Positions 1 to 9,359 of a stretch of DNA of 9,359 nt are shown here, piece by piece. Source of the DNA: DASPKS01 sp035628035 (GTDB taxonomy: Bacteria > Bacteroidota > Rhodothermia > Rhodothermales > Rubricoccaceae); assembly GCA_035628035.1 (NCBI GenBank), contig DASPKS010000212.1, positions 1 through 9,359 of the forward strand. The letters are read 5' to 3'. The position numbers were made by a program, and so were the translations under genes. A model generated the notes under the pieces. That model was not told the origin of the DNA, ran no database searches, and worked only from the letters and a program-made list of their open reading frames with translations. Numbering within the stretch: the stretch's first letter is position 1; each line of letters starts with the position of its first letter.

Positions 1-3195
<3,195 letters not shown>

Positions 3196-3212
3196 TCAGG
3201 CCAAGAACGAAC

Positions 3213-3257
3213 GGAGCCCCGGCTGCGCAGTGGCAGCCGGGGCTCCTCGTTTTGTTT
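3213..3257. terminator. Bidirectional intrinsic terminator between rpoC and the convergent secreted-protein gene
   Basis: A perfect 14-bp inverted repeat (3213-3226 pairing with 3233-3246) closes a 6-nt loop. On the plus strand it is followed by a T-rich run (TCGTTTTGTTTG), the form of a Rho-independent terminator for rpoC, 17 nt after its stop. On the minus strand the same stem is followed by GTTCGTTCTTGG, which is also T-rich, so it can end transcription of the gene whose stop codon lies at 3267-3269. One hairpin therefore serves both converging units. Confidence 0.9.
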
Positions 3258-3266
3258 GGATCGCTC

Positions 3267-3989
3267 CTACTCGGTCCGGTTGTACGTGGCGATGGCCTCG
3301 TCGAGGAGGCCGCCCCGCATCATGAAGGGCACGCGCGATCCCAGCCCGACGCCGATCCCGACGAGGGCGAGGGTCGGGACGCGCGCGTTGCCGTCCTCGT
3401 CTTCGCCTAGCTGCGTCGCACCCCCGATCACGAGGCCCGCCGCGGCCGCCGCCATCGCGTACCCCACGACGCTGAGGGTCTGCCGGCGGCGGAGGACCCG
3501 CATCGCGGCGGGGTCGTCGCTCATGGCCTCGCGGAGGTTGCCGTAGCTCGCCGGGCGGATCGGCCCGTTCCCCTTGCGGAAGTATTCGAGCCGGGTAGAG
3601 CCTCCCGGGGTCATGGTCATCGGCACCGTGGGCCCCGGGGTCGTCACGGCCCACGAGGGGCCCCACGAGAGATCGGCCGTGTAGAGCGAGATGCGGCCCG
3701 CCTCCACCTGGCGCATGAGAACGGCCGTATCCATCGCCGTCCGCCCGACCGCATACCACTGCCCATCGAGGCGCGCCTCCCGGACCTGGCCTATGGGGAA
3801 CTCGCGCTCGCCGTCGAGGACGAACCGCTTGCTGCGCAGGAGGGGCTCGCGGAGTTCGAGGTCCCCCCGGAGGGTGTCTCCGGCCGCGAGGATGAGGACG
3901 TCCTCAGCGGCGTCTGTGGTAGGCTGAGCCGCCGCAGGCGCAAGCCCACAAACGCTGATGGAGAGAACGAGCAGGAGCAAAGCGCGCAT
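3267..3989 (-). CDS. Secreted or envelope protein of unknown function
   Basis: I do not recognise a named family for this 240-residue protein. It opens with a classical signal peptide: Arg2, a leucine-rich core at residues 3-13, then APAAA followed by Gln22, a likely signal peptidase I site of the kind common in Bacteroidota. Cys14 does not sit in a good lipobox. Residues 30-110 look like a mixed beta domain beginning with LILAAGDTLRGDL. Residues 112-131 are rich in Pro, Thr and Met. Residues 171-192 and 204-224 are Gly/Ala-rich hydrophobic segments that could be membrane-embedded, separated by an acidic loop (GEDEDGN). The end, LLDEAIATYN, resembles the C-termini of many uncharacterised exported Bacteroidota proteins, as I recall them. 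An upstream in-frame start would add 20 residues before the signal peptide, so the ATG at 3989 is preferred. It lies 66 nt after the small membrane gene and is probably the last gene of the pepT operon. Alternative roles, such as an assembly or anchoring factor, cannot be distinguished. Confidence 0.82.
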   Translation of the reverse strand: MRALLLLVLSISVCGLAPAAAQPTTDAAEDVLILAAGDTLRGDLELREPLLRSKRFVLDGEREFPIGQVREARLDGQWYAVGRTAMDTAVLMRQVEAGRISLYTADLSWGPSWAVTTPGPTVPMTMTPGGSTRLEYFRKGNGPIRPASYGNLREAMSDDPAAMRVLRRRQTLSVVGYAMAAAAAGLVIGGATQLGEDEDGNARVPTLALVGIGVGLGSRVPFMMRGGLLDEAIATYNRTE

Positions 3990-4055
3990 GGACCGTAAGG
4001 AGCATGTGGTGGGACAGCCGCGAGGATACGGCGCGGCCCGCCGGTCCACAACGCC

Positions 4056-4217
4056 TTACTGTTCCTCACGAAGTGCCCGCATGCGCTCCTGGAAGTCCTC
4101 GTCCGCCCACCCGCGTGCGATGAGGACGGCCGCCAGCGCCGCCAGCCCCAGCATGAGCACGACGAGGAGGAGGACGAGGCGCCGCGTAGCGCGCGGGTCG
4201 AGCAGAGAGCGGGCCAT
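4056..4217 (-). CDS. Small single-span membrane protein (53 aa)
   Basis: This short reading frame encodes 53 residues starting MARSLLDPRA and ending at TAA (4058-4056). It has a basic N-terminus (Arg3, Arg9, Arg12, Arg13), one uninterrupted hydrophobic segment at residues 14-34, and a charged, probably helical tail (WADEDFQERMRALREEQ). The charge pattern predicts the N-terminus in the cytoplasm and the tail outside. Its ATG overlaps the pepT stop in the arrangement TGATG, so ribosomes finishing pepT could restart here without a separate ribosome-binding site. The next gene begins 66 nt downstream. No family is recognised. The membrane pattern, exact stop/start overlap and placement inside a co-directional group support a real gene. 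Against it, GC-rich DNA often gives short open frames and hydrophobic shadows. Confidence 0.68.
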   Translation of the reverse strand: MARSLLDPRATRRLVLLLVVLMLGLAALAAVLIARGWADEDFQERMRALREEQ

Positions 4218-5503
4218 CACGAAGGGTCAACACCACGCTCGCCCCACACGCGGACGAGCGTCTTGACGTACTCCAGCGCCCGTTCGAGGTTCTGCACCGT
4301 GTTCCACTCGAACCGGCTGTGGAAGTCGTACCCGCCGGTGAACACGTTGGGGGTGGGGAGGCCTCGCTCGGAGAGCCGCGCGCCGTCGGTGCCGCCGCGC
4401 ACGGGCTCCAGCTCCGGCTCGAACCCCATCCGCCGCGCCGCCTCGACGGCGAACGTGATCGCGCGCGGGTCCTCCTCTTCGATGTACCGCCGCATGTTCT
4501 TGTAGGAGTCCAGGATCTCGACGGCCACGTGCGCCTTTGGATATCGCTCCACGAGGCCGTATGCAAGCGAGCGCACGCGGGCTTTCCGCAACGCCATGCC
4601 CTCCTCTTCAAAGTCCCGCAGGAGCACCTTCACCTCCGCGCGCTCGGCGTCGCCGGAGAGACCGTGGGGATGGAAGTAGCCGCCACGGCCATCAGTCGTC
4701 TCGGGTGCCTCGTCGGCGGGGAAGCCAGCGATGAAAGCGGCCGCGAGGCGGAGGGCGTTCACCATCACGCCCTTCGCGTAGCCCGGGTGCACGCCGATGC
4801 CCTCGATGGTCACGACCGCCTCGGCCGCATGGAACGTCTCGACGTTGAGGCGGTCGGTCCCGCTGCCGTCGAGGGTGTAGGCCACGTCGGCGCCAAAGGA
4901 AGAAAGGTCGAGGTGGTCCACCCCACGTCCGATCTCCTCGTCGGGGGTGAAGAGGAGGCGGAGGGTCGGGCGGGGGGAGGGCGGCTCGCGCTCTTCCTTC
5001 ATCAGGTCCTCGGCGAGCTGCATGATGATGGCGACGCCGGCCTTGTCATCGGAGCCGAGGAGGGTGGTGCCGTCGCTCGTGAGGAGGTCGTGGCCGACAT
5101 GCTGGAGGAGAGCCGGCTGCCGCGCCGGGTCGAGCACGACGGACGGGTCGCCCGGCAGCGCGAGGGCCGTACCCTCGTACCTCGGGTGGACGTGCGGGCG
5201 CACGTGCGCGCCTGGCGCGTCGGGCGAGGTGTCGAGGTGGGCCGCCAAGCCGAGGACGGGGAGCCGCGCCGCTTCTTCCGGGGGCAGGGCGGAGGGCAGC
5301 GTAGCCATGACGTAGCCGTGCGCGTCCATCGCGGCGTCGGTGAGGCCGAGCGCCTGGAGCTCTTCGACGAGCAGTCGTCCCAGATTCTTTTGTTTCTCCG
5401 TCGAGGGGACGGTTTGCGAGTTTGGGTCGGACTGGGTGTCGATACGGACGTACCGGCAGAACCGCGTGGCAGCGGGCGAGAGCGGCACCTCCTCGGCGGG
5501 CAC
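4217..5503 (-). CDS. pepT: Peptidase T (tripeptide aminopeptidase, M20B metallopeptidase)
   Basis: This cytoplasmic di-zinc enzyme releases the N-terminal residue from tripeptides during peptide turnover. The 428 residues compare with about 408 in E. coli PepT. Metal ligands and catalytic residues are all visible: His89 and Asp91 in HLDTSPD, bridging Asp152 in GSDDKAG, catalytic Glu189 and Glu190 in TPDEEIGRG, Asp212 in LDGSGTD, and His395 in GGYDFHSRFEW. The dimerisation (lid) domain lies at about residues 220-330, with GIGVHPGYAKG. The N-terminal block RFCRYVRIDTQSDP matches the family start. The start codon is GTG at 5503. A second in-frame GTG five codons on (5488) would also give a family-like N-terminus, and no in-frame ATG precedes the conserved block. 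No normally spaced Shine-Dalgarno sequence is present. It heads a probable three-gene minus-strand operon and diverges from the TetR gene. An M20 dipeptidase of another subtype is unlikely given the motif set. Confidence 0.96.
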   Translation of the reverse strand: MPAEEVPLSPAATRFCRYVRIDTQSDPNSQTVPSTEKQKNLGRLLVEELQALGLTDAAMDAHGYVMATLPSALPPEEAARLPVLGLAAHLDTSPDAPGAHVRPHVHPRYEGTALALPGDPSVVLDPARQPALLQHVGHDLLTSDGTTLLGSDDKAGVAIIMQLAEDLMKEEREPPSPRPTLRLLFTPDEEIGRGVDHLDLSSFGADVAYTLDGSGTDRLNVETFHAAEAVVTIEGIGVHPGYAKGVMVNALRLAAAFIAGFPADEAPETTDGRGGYFHPHGLSGDAERAEVKVLLRDFEEEGMALRKARVRSLAYGLVERYPKAHVAVEILDSYKNMRRYIEEEDPRAITFAVEAARRMGFEPELEPVRGGTDGARLSERGLPTPNVFTGGYDFHSRFEWNTVQNLERALEYVKTLVRVWGERGVDPS

Positions 5504-5504
5504 G

Positions 5505-5516
5505 CCGGAGATCCGG
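5505..5516. repeat. Short inverted repeat next to the pepT start
   Basis: The sequence CCGGA-GA-TCCGG is a perfect inverted repeat with 5-bp arms and a 2-bp centre, one base upstream of the pepT GTG in the divergent pepT/tetR region. It could be a protein-binding half-site pair or a small hairpin in the pepT leader. It is short, and the DNA is GC-rich, so chance is a serious alternative. Confidence 0.25.
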
Positions 5517-5567
5517 AGGGGGGCGGGCGAGGAAATAGGAGGGGGAGTCTGTACGAACGGCGGAAAC

Positions 5568-5575
5568 TAACTTGG
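5568..5575 (+). promoter_or_regulatory. Candidate Bacteroidota-type -7 element for the TetR gene
   Basis: TAACTTGG differs by one base from the Bacteroidota -7 consensus TAnnTTTG. It lies in the only A/T-rich patch of the 95-bp divergent intergenic region, 23 nt before the TetR-gene ATG. I see no good TTG-type -33 element at the usual spacing, so this is a weak prediction. The same patch read on the minus strand (TAGTTTCC) is a poorer candidate for pepT. Confidence 0.3.
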
Positions 5576-5598
5576 CGCGCGGACTGCCCTTCTTGCCT

Positions 5599-6216
5599 AT
5601 GCCCGAGCCGCGTCCGAACCGCCTCGACCTCCGCCGCGCGATCCTCGACCGGACCCGCCACCTCCTCGTCGCCGAGGGGTACAACCACCTCTCGATGCGG
5701 AAGATCGCGCGGGCCGTCGGGTGCAGCGCGACGAGCATCTACCTCCACTTCGAGAACAAGGACGCCCTCGTCCACGCCCTCATCGACGAGGGGTTCGAGC
5801 GGCTCAACGCCCGCCTGACCGCCGCCGCGGAAGCCCACGCGGACCCCGCTGCGCGGCTTACGGCCATCGGTCGCGCCTACATCGCCTTCGGGTGCGAGAA
5901 CCCGGAGTACTACGAGGTGATGTTCCAGCTCCACCCCGAGCGAATGGCGCGCTACCCCGCCGAACAGTACCGCCGCGCCCGCCAGAGCCTGGAGGTTATC
6001 GCGGAAACGCTGGGCGCCGGGGCGGCCTCGGGCGTCTTTGCGGTGGACGAGCCCGACGTGGCTGCGCACGTGCACTGGGCGGCGCTGCATGGGGTTATCT
6101 CGCTCCTCCTCGCGCGGCGCGTGGACGTGCGCGTGTCAGAAGGCGCATTCGTAGAAGCGGCTGTTCGCCACGCCCTCGACGGCTTCCGCCTCCGCCAGAG
6201 GGCCGACGTGGGCTAG
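5599..6216 (+). CDS. TetR/AcrR-family transcriptional regulator with WHG-type C-terminal domain
   Basis: This 205-residue, one-domain-plus-ligand-pocket repressor is of normal TetR length. Residues 11-57 form the DNA-binding domain, with the helix-turn-helix in LSMRKIARAVGCSATSIYLHF-type sequence (about residues 31-51) and the family's typical FENKDALVHALIDEGF junction. The ligand-binding half contains W160, H164 and G165 in HWAALHGVISLLL, which matches the pattern of the TetR C-terminal WHG domain (Pfam PF13305). The chosen start is ATG 5599. An upstream TTG at 5572 would add nine residues and overlap the candidate promoter. No Shine-Dalgarno sequence is visible. It lies 65 bp upstream of a fatty-acyl-CoA ligase gene and then a FadN gene. 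By analogy with FadR of Bacillus subtilis and PsrA of Pseudomonas, both TetR-family regulators of beta-oxidation, I infer an acyl-CoA-responsive local repressor. It may also act on the divergent pepT promoter. The family is clear; the ligand is inferred. Confidence 0.95.
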   Translation: MPEPRPNRLDLRRAILDRTRHLLVAEGYNHLSMRKIARAVGCSATSIYLHFENKDALVHALIDEGFERLNARLTAAAEAHADPAARLTAIGRAYIAFGCENPEYYEVMFQLHPERMARYPAEQYRRARQSLEVIAETLGAGAASGVFAVDEPDVAAHVHWAALHGVISLLLARRVDVRVSEGAFVEAAVRHALDGFRLRQRADVG

Positions 6217-6234
6217 GGGACCCGCGCGGCGGTT

Positions 6235-6242
6235 TATCTTCG
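6235..6242 (+). promoter_or_regulatory. Candidate -7 element for the acyl-CoA ligase gene
   Basis: TATCTTCG matches TAnnTTTG at all but one fixed position. It sits in the 65-bp gap after the TetR-gene stop, 39 nt before the ligase ATG. No -33 TTG is present at the expected distance, so read-through from the TetR promoter is an equally good explanation for expression of the ligase. Confidence 0.25.
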
Positions 6243-6281
6243 CTTCCCGGTCCGCGCTGGGCCGGCGCAACCCGCACTCCC

Positions 6282-8174
6282 ATGGCCCTCCGCGTGCACA
6301 CTGCCCCCCCCGGCTCCGGCGAGGTCGTCCTCGGCCGGTCGATCCCTTCCCTCCTCGACGAGGCTGTCGAGCGGCACCCCAACGAGCGGGCCTTCAACCA
6401 GCCCGCCGGCGACGGCTGGCTCACGCTCTCCAACGCCGAGCTGCAAAAACGCGCGAACGAGGTGGCCGCGGGTCTCCTCGCACTCGATGGGATCGAGCGG
6501 GGCCGCCACGTGGCCTTCTTCATGCACTCAGACCTGTGGTTCACGCTGGCCGACTTCGGGTGCCTCATCGCGGGCGTGGTGAACGTGCCGATCTACCTCA
6601 CGAACCCGCCCGAGACGACGACCTACGTCCTCAACCACTCCGAGTCGAAGGCCGTCTTCGTTTCCGACGACGCGCTCCTGGCGAAGCTCGCGCCGATGCT
6701 CCGCGGGGTGCCGGACGTGCGCCACGTCATCCTCGCTGAGGGCACGGGCGCGGGCGTGGACCTCCCCGGCCACGTCCGCCTCCTCACGCTCGACGCGCTC
6801 CGCGAGCAGGGCCGCGCTGCGATCAGCGCCGACCCCGAGCTACCGCAGCGCCTCCGTGACCAGATCGACGTCAACGCGCTCGCCACGATCATCTACACCT
6901 CCGGGACGACGGGCCAGCCGAAGGGGGTGATGCTCTCGCACCAGAACATCTCCTCGAACCTCTACACCGCCTTCCAGGGGTTCGGCGCCATCGAGTACGG
7001 GAACGCCGAGCAGACGCTCACCTTCCTCCCAATGACGCACGTGTTCGGGCGGCTGATGGTGTTCGGCCACACCCTCTACGGGCACCCCCTCTACTACTCG
7101 AACCCTGACCTCCTCGTGGGGCACCTCCCGAAGGTGCGGCCGACCGTCTTCGCTACGGTGCCGCGCGTGCTGGAGAAGGTGTGGGACAAGGTGAGCCTCG
7201 GCGTGGCCGAGGCGACCGGGCTCAAGAAGGCCATCGGGAGCTGGGCCCTCGGCCTCGCCAGCCGCTACGAGTTGGGCAAGGCGCCGGGCGGGCTCTACGC
7301 GCGCAAGCTCAGGCTGGCCGACAAGCTCGTCTACTCGAAGCTCCGCGAGCGGCTCGGGCTCGACCGCGCCAAGTTCATCGTCGTCGGCGGCGCGGCGCTC
7401 CGGCCGGAGCTCGCCAACGCTTTCGCGGCGATGAACATCACGCTCATCCAGGGCTACGGGCTCACCGAGACGAGCCCCGTGATCTCTTTCAACCGGCCGA
7501 AGACCAACCGCGCCGGGAGCGTGGGGCAGCCGCTGGCCGGCATCGAGGTCGCCATCGCCGAGGACGGCGAGATCCTCTCTCGCGGGGTGAACACCATGCT
7601 CGGCTACTTCAAGCAGCCCGAGGAGACCGCCGCCGTCATCGACGCCGACGGGTGGTTCCACACGGGCGACATCGGCGAGATCTCGGAGGACGGGTTCCTC
7701 CGCATCACCGACCGCAAGAAGGACCTCTTCAAGCTCTCGACCGGGAAGTACGTGATGCCCACGCCCGTCGAGGCGCACCTCCTCAAGGAGGTCCTCATCG
7801 AGCAGGCCGTCGTGCTCGGCTCCGGGCGGGCGTACTGTACGGCGCTGATCTTCCCGAGCGAGGACGCCCTCCGCGCCTTCGCCCGCCAAAACGGCCTCAA
7901 CGCCGACGCCCCGATGGAGCAGCTCGTGAAGGAGCCGGCGGTGGTGGAGGAGTTCGAGCGGCTTGTCAAAGAAGCCAACAAGGAGATCCCCGAGGCGTGG
8001 AGCCAGGTCAAGCGATTCCGCATTGTCCCCGCCGCGCTCACCGTCGAGAACGAGCTCCTTACGCCCTCGATGAAGGTGAAGCGCGCGAAGGTGACGCAGA
8101 CGTTCGAGCGCGACATCGAGGCCCTCTACGCCACGGCCGCCGCCGAGCGCGAGGGGACGAAGGCGGTCGTGTGA
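6282..8174 (+). CDS. fadD: Long-chain fatty-acid--CoA ligase (AMP-forming)
   Basis: This 630-residue adenylate-forming enzyme activates free fatty acids to acyl-CoA through an acyl-AMP intermediate, consuming ATP and CoA. It is of the FAA1/FadD15-like long-chain type and of usual length. The phosphate-binding loop YTSGTTGQPKG is at residues 205-215 and the adenylate-binding motif GYGLTETSP at 391-399. The GWFHTGD segment at 457-463 carries the ribose-contacting Asp463, and the hinge/FACS-type region DRKKDLFKLSTGKYV is at 477-491. The C-terminal lobe ends with LTPSMKVKR at 593-601, the position of the family's catalytic lysine motif. There is no signal peptide or clear membrane span, so a cytoplasmic or membrane-associated location is expected. 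The frame is open upstream into the TetR gene, but the ATG at 6282 is where family similarity begins, and the upstream part only shadows the TetR gene. Acyl chain length cannot be read from the sequence. Its role in degradation is inferred from the neighbours. Confidence 0.95.
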   Translation: MALRVHTAPPGSGEVVLGRSIPSLLDEAVERHPNERAFNQPAGDGWLTLSNAELQKRANEVAAGLLALDGIERGRHVAFFMHSDLWFTLADFGCLIAGVVNVPIYLTNPPETTTYVLNHSESKAVFVSDDALLAKLAPMLRGVPDVRHVILAEGTGAGVDLPGHVRLLTLDALREQGRAAISADPELPQRLRDQIDVNALATIIYTSGTTGQPKGVMLSHQNISSNLYTAFQGFGAIEYGNAEQTLTFLPMTHVFGRLMVFGHTLYGHPLYYSNPDLLVGHLPKVRPTVFATVPRVLEKVWDKVSLGVAEATGLKKAIGSWALGLASRYELGKAPGGLYARKLRLADKLVYSKLRERLGLDRAKFIVVGGAALRPELANAFAAMNITLIQGYGLTETSPVISFNRPKTNRAGSVGQPLAGIEVAIAEDGEILSRGVNTMLGYFKQPEETAAVIDADGWFHTGDIGEISEDGFLRITDRKKDLFKLSTGKYVMPTPVEAHLLKEVLIEQAVVLGSGRAYCTALIFPSEDALRAFARQNGLNADAPMEQLVKEPAVVEEFERLVKEANKEIPEAWSQVKRFRIVPAALTVENELLTPSMKVKRAKVTQTFERDIEALYATAAAEREGTKAVV

Positions 8175-8274
8175 AGACGGGCCCTGAAGGCGTTCCTATG
8201 GCTGCTTACCGGATCCTCCACGTCCAGGACACGTTGGGGGCTTAACGCTGTTCACCTCGCCAAACCGCTCCGAA
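8175..8274 (+). other. Intergenic gap between ligase and FadN genes
   Basis: This 100-base spacer has no convincing hairpin with a T tract, and no sequence close to a TTG/TAnnTTTG promoter pair. A 15-codon open frame (8198-8245) exists but has no supporting feature. The gap is compatible with read-through from the ligase gene. Confidence 0.6.
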
Positions 8275-9359
8275 ATGGAGACGTTGACCCCGTCTGCCCC
8301 GGCGCTCGCGGCGGCTCCTTCCGATGGGAGCCTCGCGCCGCCCGCCCCCTTCCGCACGGCTGCCGTCCTCGGCGCCGGTGTGATGGGCAGCCAGATCGCT
8401 GCCCACCTCGCCAACGCCGGTCTTCAGGTCCTCCTCCTCGACGTGACGCCCCAGGCCATCGGCCGGGACGGCAAGCCCAACGACCTCGTCGAGAACGCCT
8501 TCAAGGAGGTGACGAAGCTGAACCCCGATCCCTTCTTCGACCCGTCGGTCCAGAAGCGCATCCGTCTCGGCAACTTCGACGAGGACTTCTACCGGATCGC
8601 GGAGGCCGACTGGATCATCGAAGTGGTGGTGGAGAAGCTCGACGTGAAGCGGGACGTGATGGCGCGCATCGAGGAGCACGCCCGCGAGGACGCCGTCGTC
8701 TCCACGAACACCTCCGGGCTGCCCATTAGGCAGATTGCGGAGGGGCGGAGCGAGGGGTTCCGCCGCCGCTTCCTCGGCACGCACTTCTTCAACCCGCCGC
8801 GCTACCTCAAGCTCTTCGAGGTCATCCCGACGGACGACACCGACCCGGCGGTGCTGGAGCGGGTGTCCGCGTTCGCGCGGGTCCACCTGGGCAAGGGCGT
8901 CGTGGTGGCGAAGGACACGCCGAACTTCATCGGCAACCGGATCGGGATCTACGGGATGATGGGCGCCCTCCGGCAGTTCACCGAGGGCGGCTACACCATC
9001 GGGGAGGTGGACGCACTCACCGGCGAGCTCATCGGCCACGCGAAGAGCGCCACGTTCCGCACGGCCGATGTGGTCGGCCTCGACACGCTGCTCCACGTCA
9101 CGAACAACCTCTACGAGGGGGCGCCGGAGGACGAGAGCCGGTTGGCCTTCGAGGCGCCCGACGTGCTCAAGCGGCTTGTCGGGCTGAGGCAGCTCGGGCA
9201 GAAGACGAAGGCAGGGTTCTACAAGAAGGAGGGCGACGTCATCAAGTCGCTCAACCCGCAGACGATGCAGTATGAGGACCCGCGCGAGCCGGGCTTCGAC
9301 GCGAAGGCGTTCAAGAAGGGCGACCTCAAGGCCCGCTTCAACGCGCTCTATGAGGACGA
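8275..9359 (+). CDS. fadN: FadN-type 3-hydroxyacyl-CoA dehydrogenase / enoyl-CoA hydratase (3'-truncated by window)
   Basis: The window holds the first 361 codons and two bases of the next. The protein matches the N-terminal dehydrogenase part of FadN (about 790 residues in Bacillus subtilis), which oxidises L-3-hydroxyacyl-CoA with NAD+ in beta-oxidation and carries an enoyl-CoA hydratase domain at its C-terminus, expected beyond the window. The NAD-binding loop is VLGAGVMGSQIAAHLANAG (residues 31-49), and ADWIIEVVVEKL (111-122) and STNTSGLP (143-150) follow. The catalytic His170 lies in GTHFFNPPRYLKLFEVIP with Glu182, and Asn221 lies in KDTPNFIGNRIG. The later segments SATFRTADVVGLDT and KAGFYKKEG are also FadN-like. 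The first 26 residues are an Ala/Pro/Ser-rich extension not needed by the fold. ATG 8275 is the start because it is the last good start before the conserved fold. No Shine-Dalgarno sequence is visible. The 100-bp gap to the ligase gene holds no clear terminator, so co-transcription is likely. Confidence 0.94.
   Translation, partial: METLTPSAPALAAAPSDGSLAPPAPFRTAAVLGAGVMGSQIAAHLANAGLQVLLLDVTPQAIGRDGKPNDLVENAFKEVTKLNPDPFFDPSVQKRIRLGNFDEDFYRIAEADWIIEVVVEKLDVKRDVMARIEEHAREDAVVSTNTSGLPIRQIAEGRSEGFRRRFLGTHFFNPPRYLKLFEVIPTDDTDPAVLERVSAFARVHLGKGVVVAKDTPNFIGNRIGIYGMMGALRQFTEGGYTIGEVDALTGELIGHAKSATFRTADVVGLDTLLHVTNNLYEGAPEDESRLAFEAPDVLKRLVGLRQLGQKTKAGFYKKEGDVIKSLNPQTMQYEDPREPGFDAKAFKKGDLKARFNALYED

Noticed and set aside
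3990..4049. Twenty-residue N-terminal extension of the secreted protein
   Set aside because: It would bury the signal peptide behind a Pro/Arg/Cys-containing tail; the internal ATG gives a textbook signal sequence.
5572..5598. TTG start nine codons upstream for the TetR protein
   Set aside because: It would overlap the candidate promoter element, and the added residues are not typical of the family; ATG 5599 already gives a complete helix-turn-helix domain.
4319..5818. A long plus-strand open frame opposite pepT and running into the TetR gene
   Set aside because: It is antisense to a peptidase with every catalytic residue in place, has no family motifs of its own and crosses the divergent promoter region.
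6840..7889. Minus-strand open frame of about 350 codons opposite the acyl-CoA ligase
   Set aside because: Its Glu/Arg/Val/Leu-rich composition is the mirror image of the ligase codons, and the ligase motifs are complete on the other strand.
8198..8245. A 15-codon open frame (MAAYRILHVQDTLGA) between the ligase and FadN genes
   Set aside because: It has no ribosome-binding site, no attenuator-like hairpins around it and no repeated regulatory codons; chance explains it.

Overview
The window is a high-GC, gene-dense stretch of bacterial chromosome holding six protein-coding genes and one small gene. Codon third positions are mostly G or C. The RNA polymerase beta' subunit carries features typical of Bacteroidota-type RpoC: an insert after the MAKPQK motif, a retained trigger-loop insertion, and the pre-C-terminal segment LKR/MKRQDKRPAEVR. 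None of the start codons I can see has a Shine-Dalgarno sequence at normal spacing, which also fits Bacteroidota and their relatives. High GC together with these traits suggests the Rhodothermota (for example a Rubricoccaceae-like marine bacterium). That placement is an inference from sequence style, not from a search.

Layout. Positions 1-3195 (+) are the 3' three-quarters of rpoC, ending at a strong hairpin (3213-3257) that can terminate transcription from both sides. Converging on it from the right is a minus-strand group: pepT (5503-4217), a 53-codon single-membrane-span gene whose ATG overlaps the pepT stop (4217-4056), and a secreted protein of unknown function (3989-3267). They are closely spaced and probably form one operon. 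A 95-bp divergent region (5504-5598) separates pepT from a plus-strand group: a TetR-family regulator (5599-6216), a long-chain acyl-CoA synthetase (6282-8174) and a FadN-type 3-hydroxyacyl-CoA dehydrogenase cut by the window end (8275-9359).

How the genes work together. The plus-strand trio looks like the head of a fatty-acid beta-oxidation locus. The ligase activates fatty acids to acyl-CoA and the FadN protein carries out the hydratase/dehydrogenase steps. The TetR protein is placed to sense acyl-CoA or a related ligand and control the cluster, by analogy with FadR of Bacillus and PsrA of Pseudomonas. The pepT group handles peptide degradation plus envelope proteins of unknown role.

I see no RNA genes, mobile elements, CRISPR arrays or phage genes. 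No intergenic gap is longer than about 100 bases. I found no convincing undescribed system. The more unusual items are an Ala/Lys-rich insert inside RpoC, the overlapping small membrane gene after pepT, and the secreted orphan protein.
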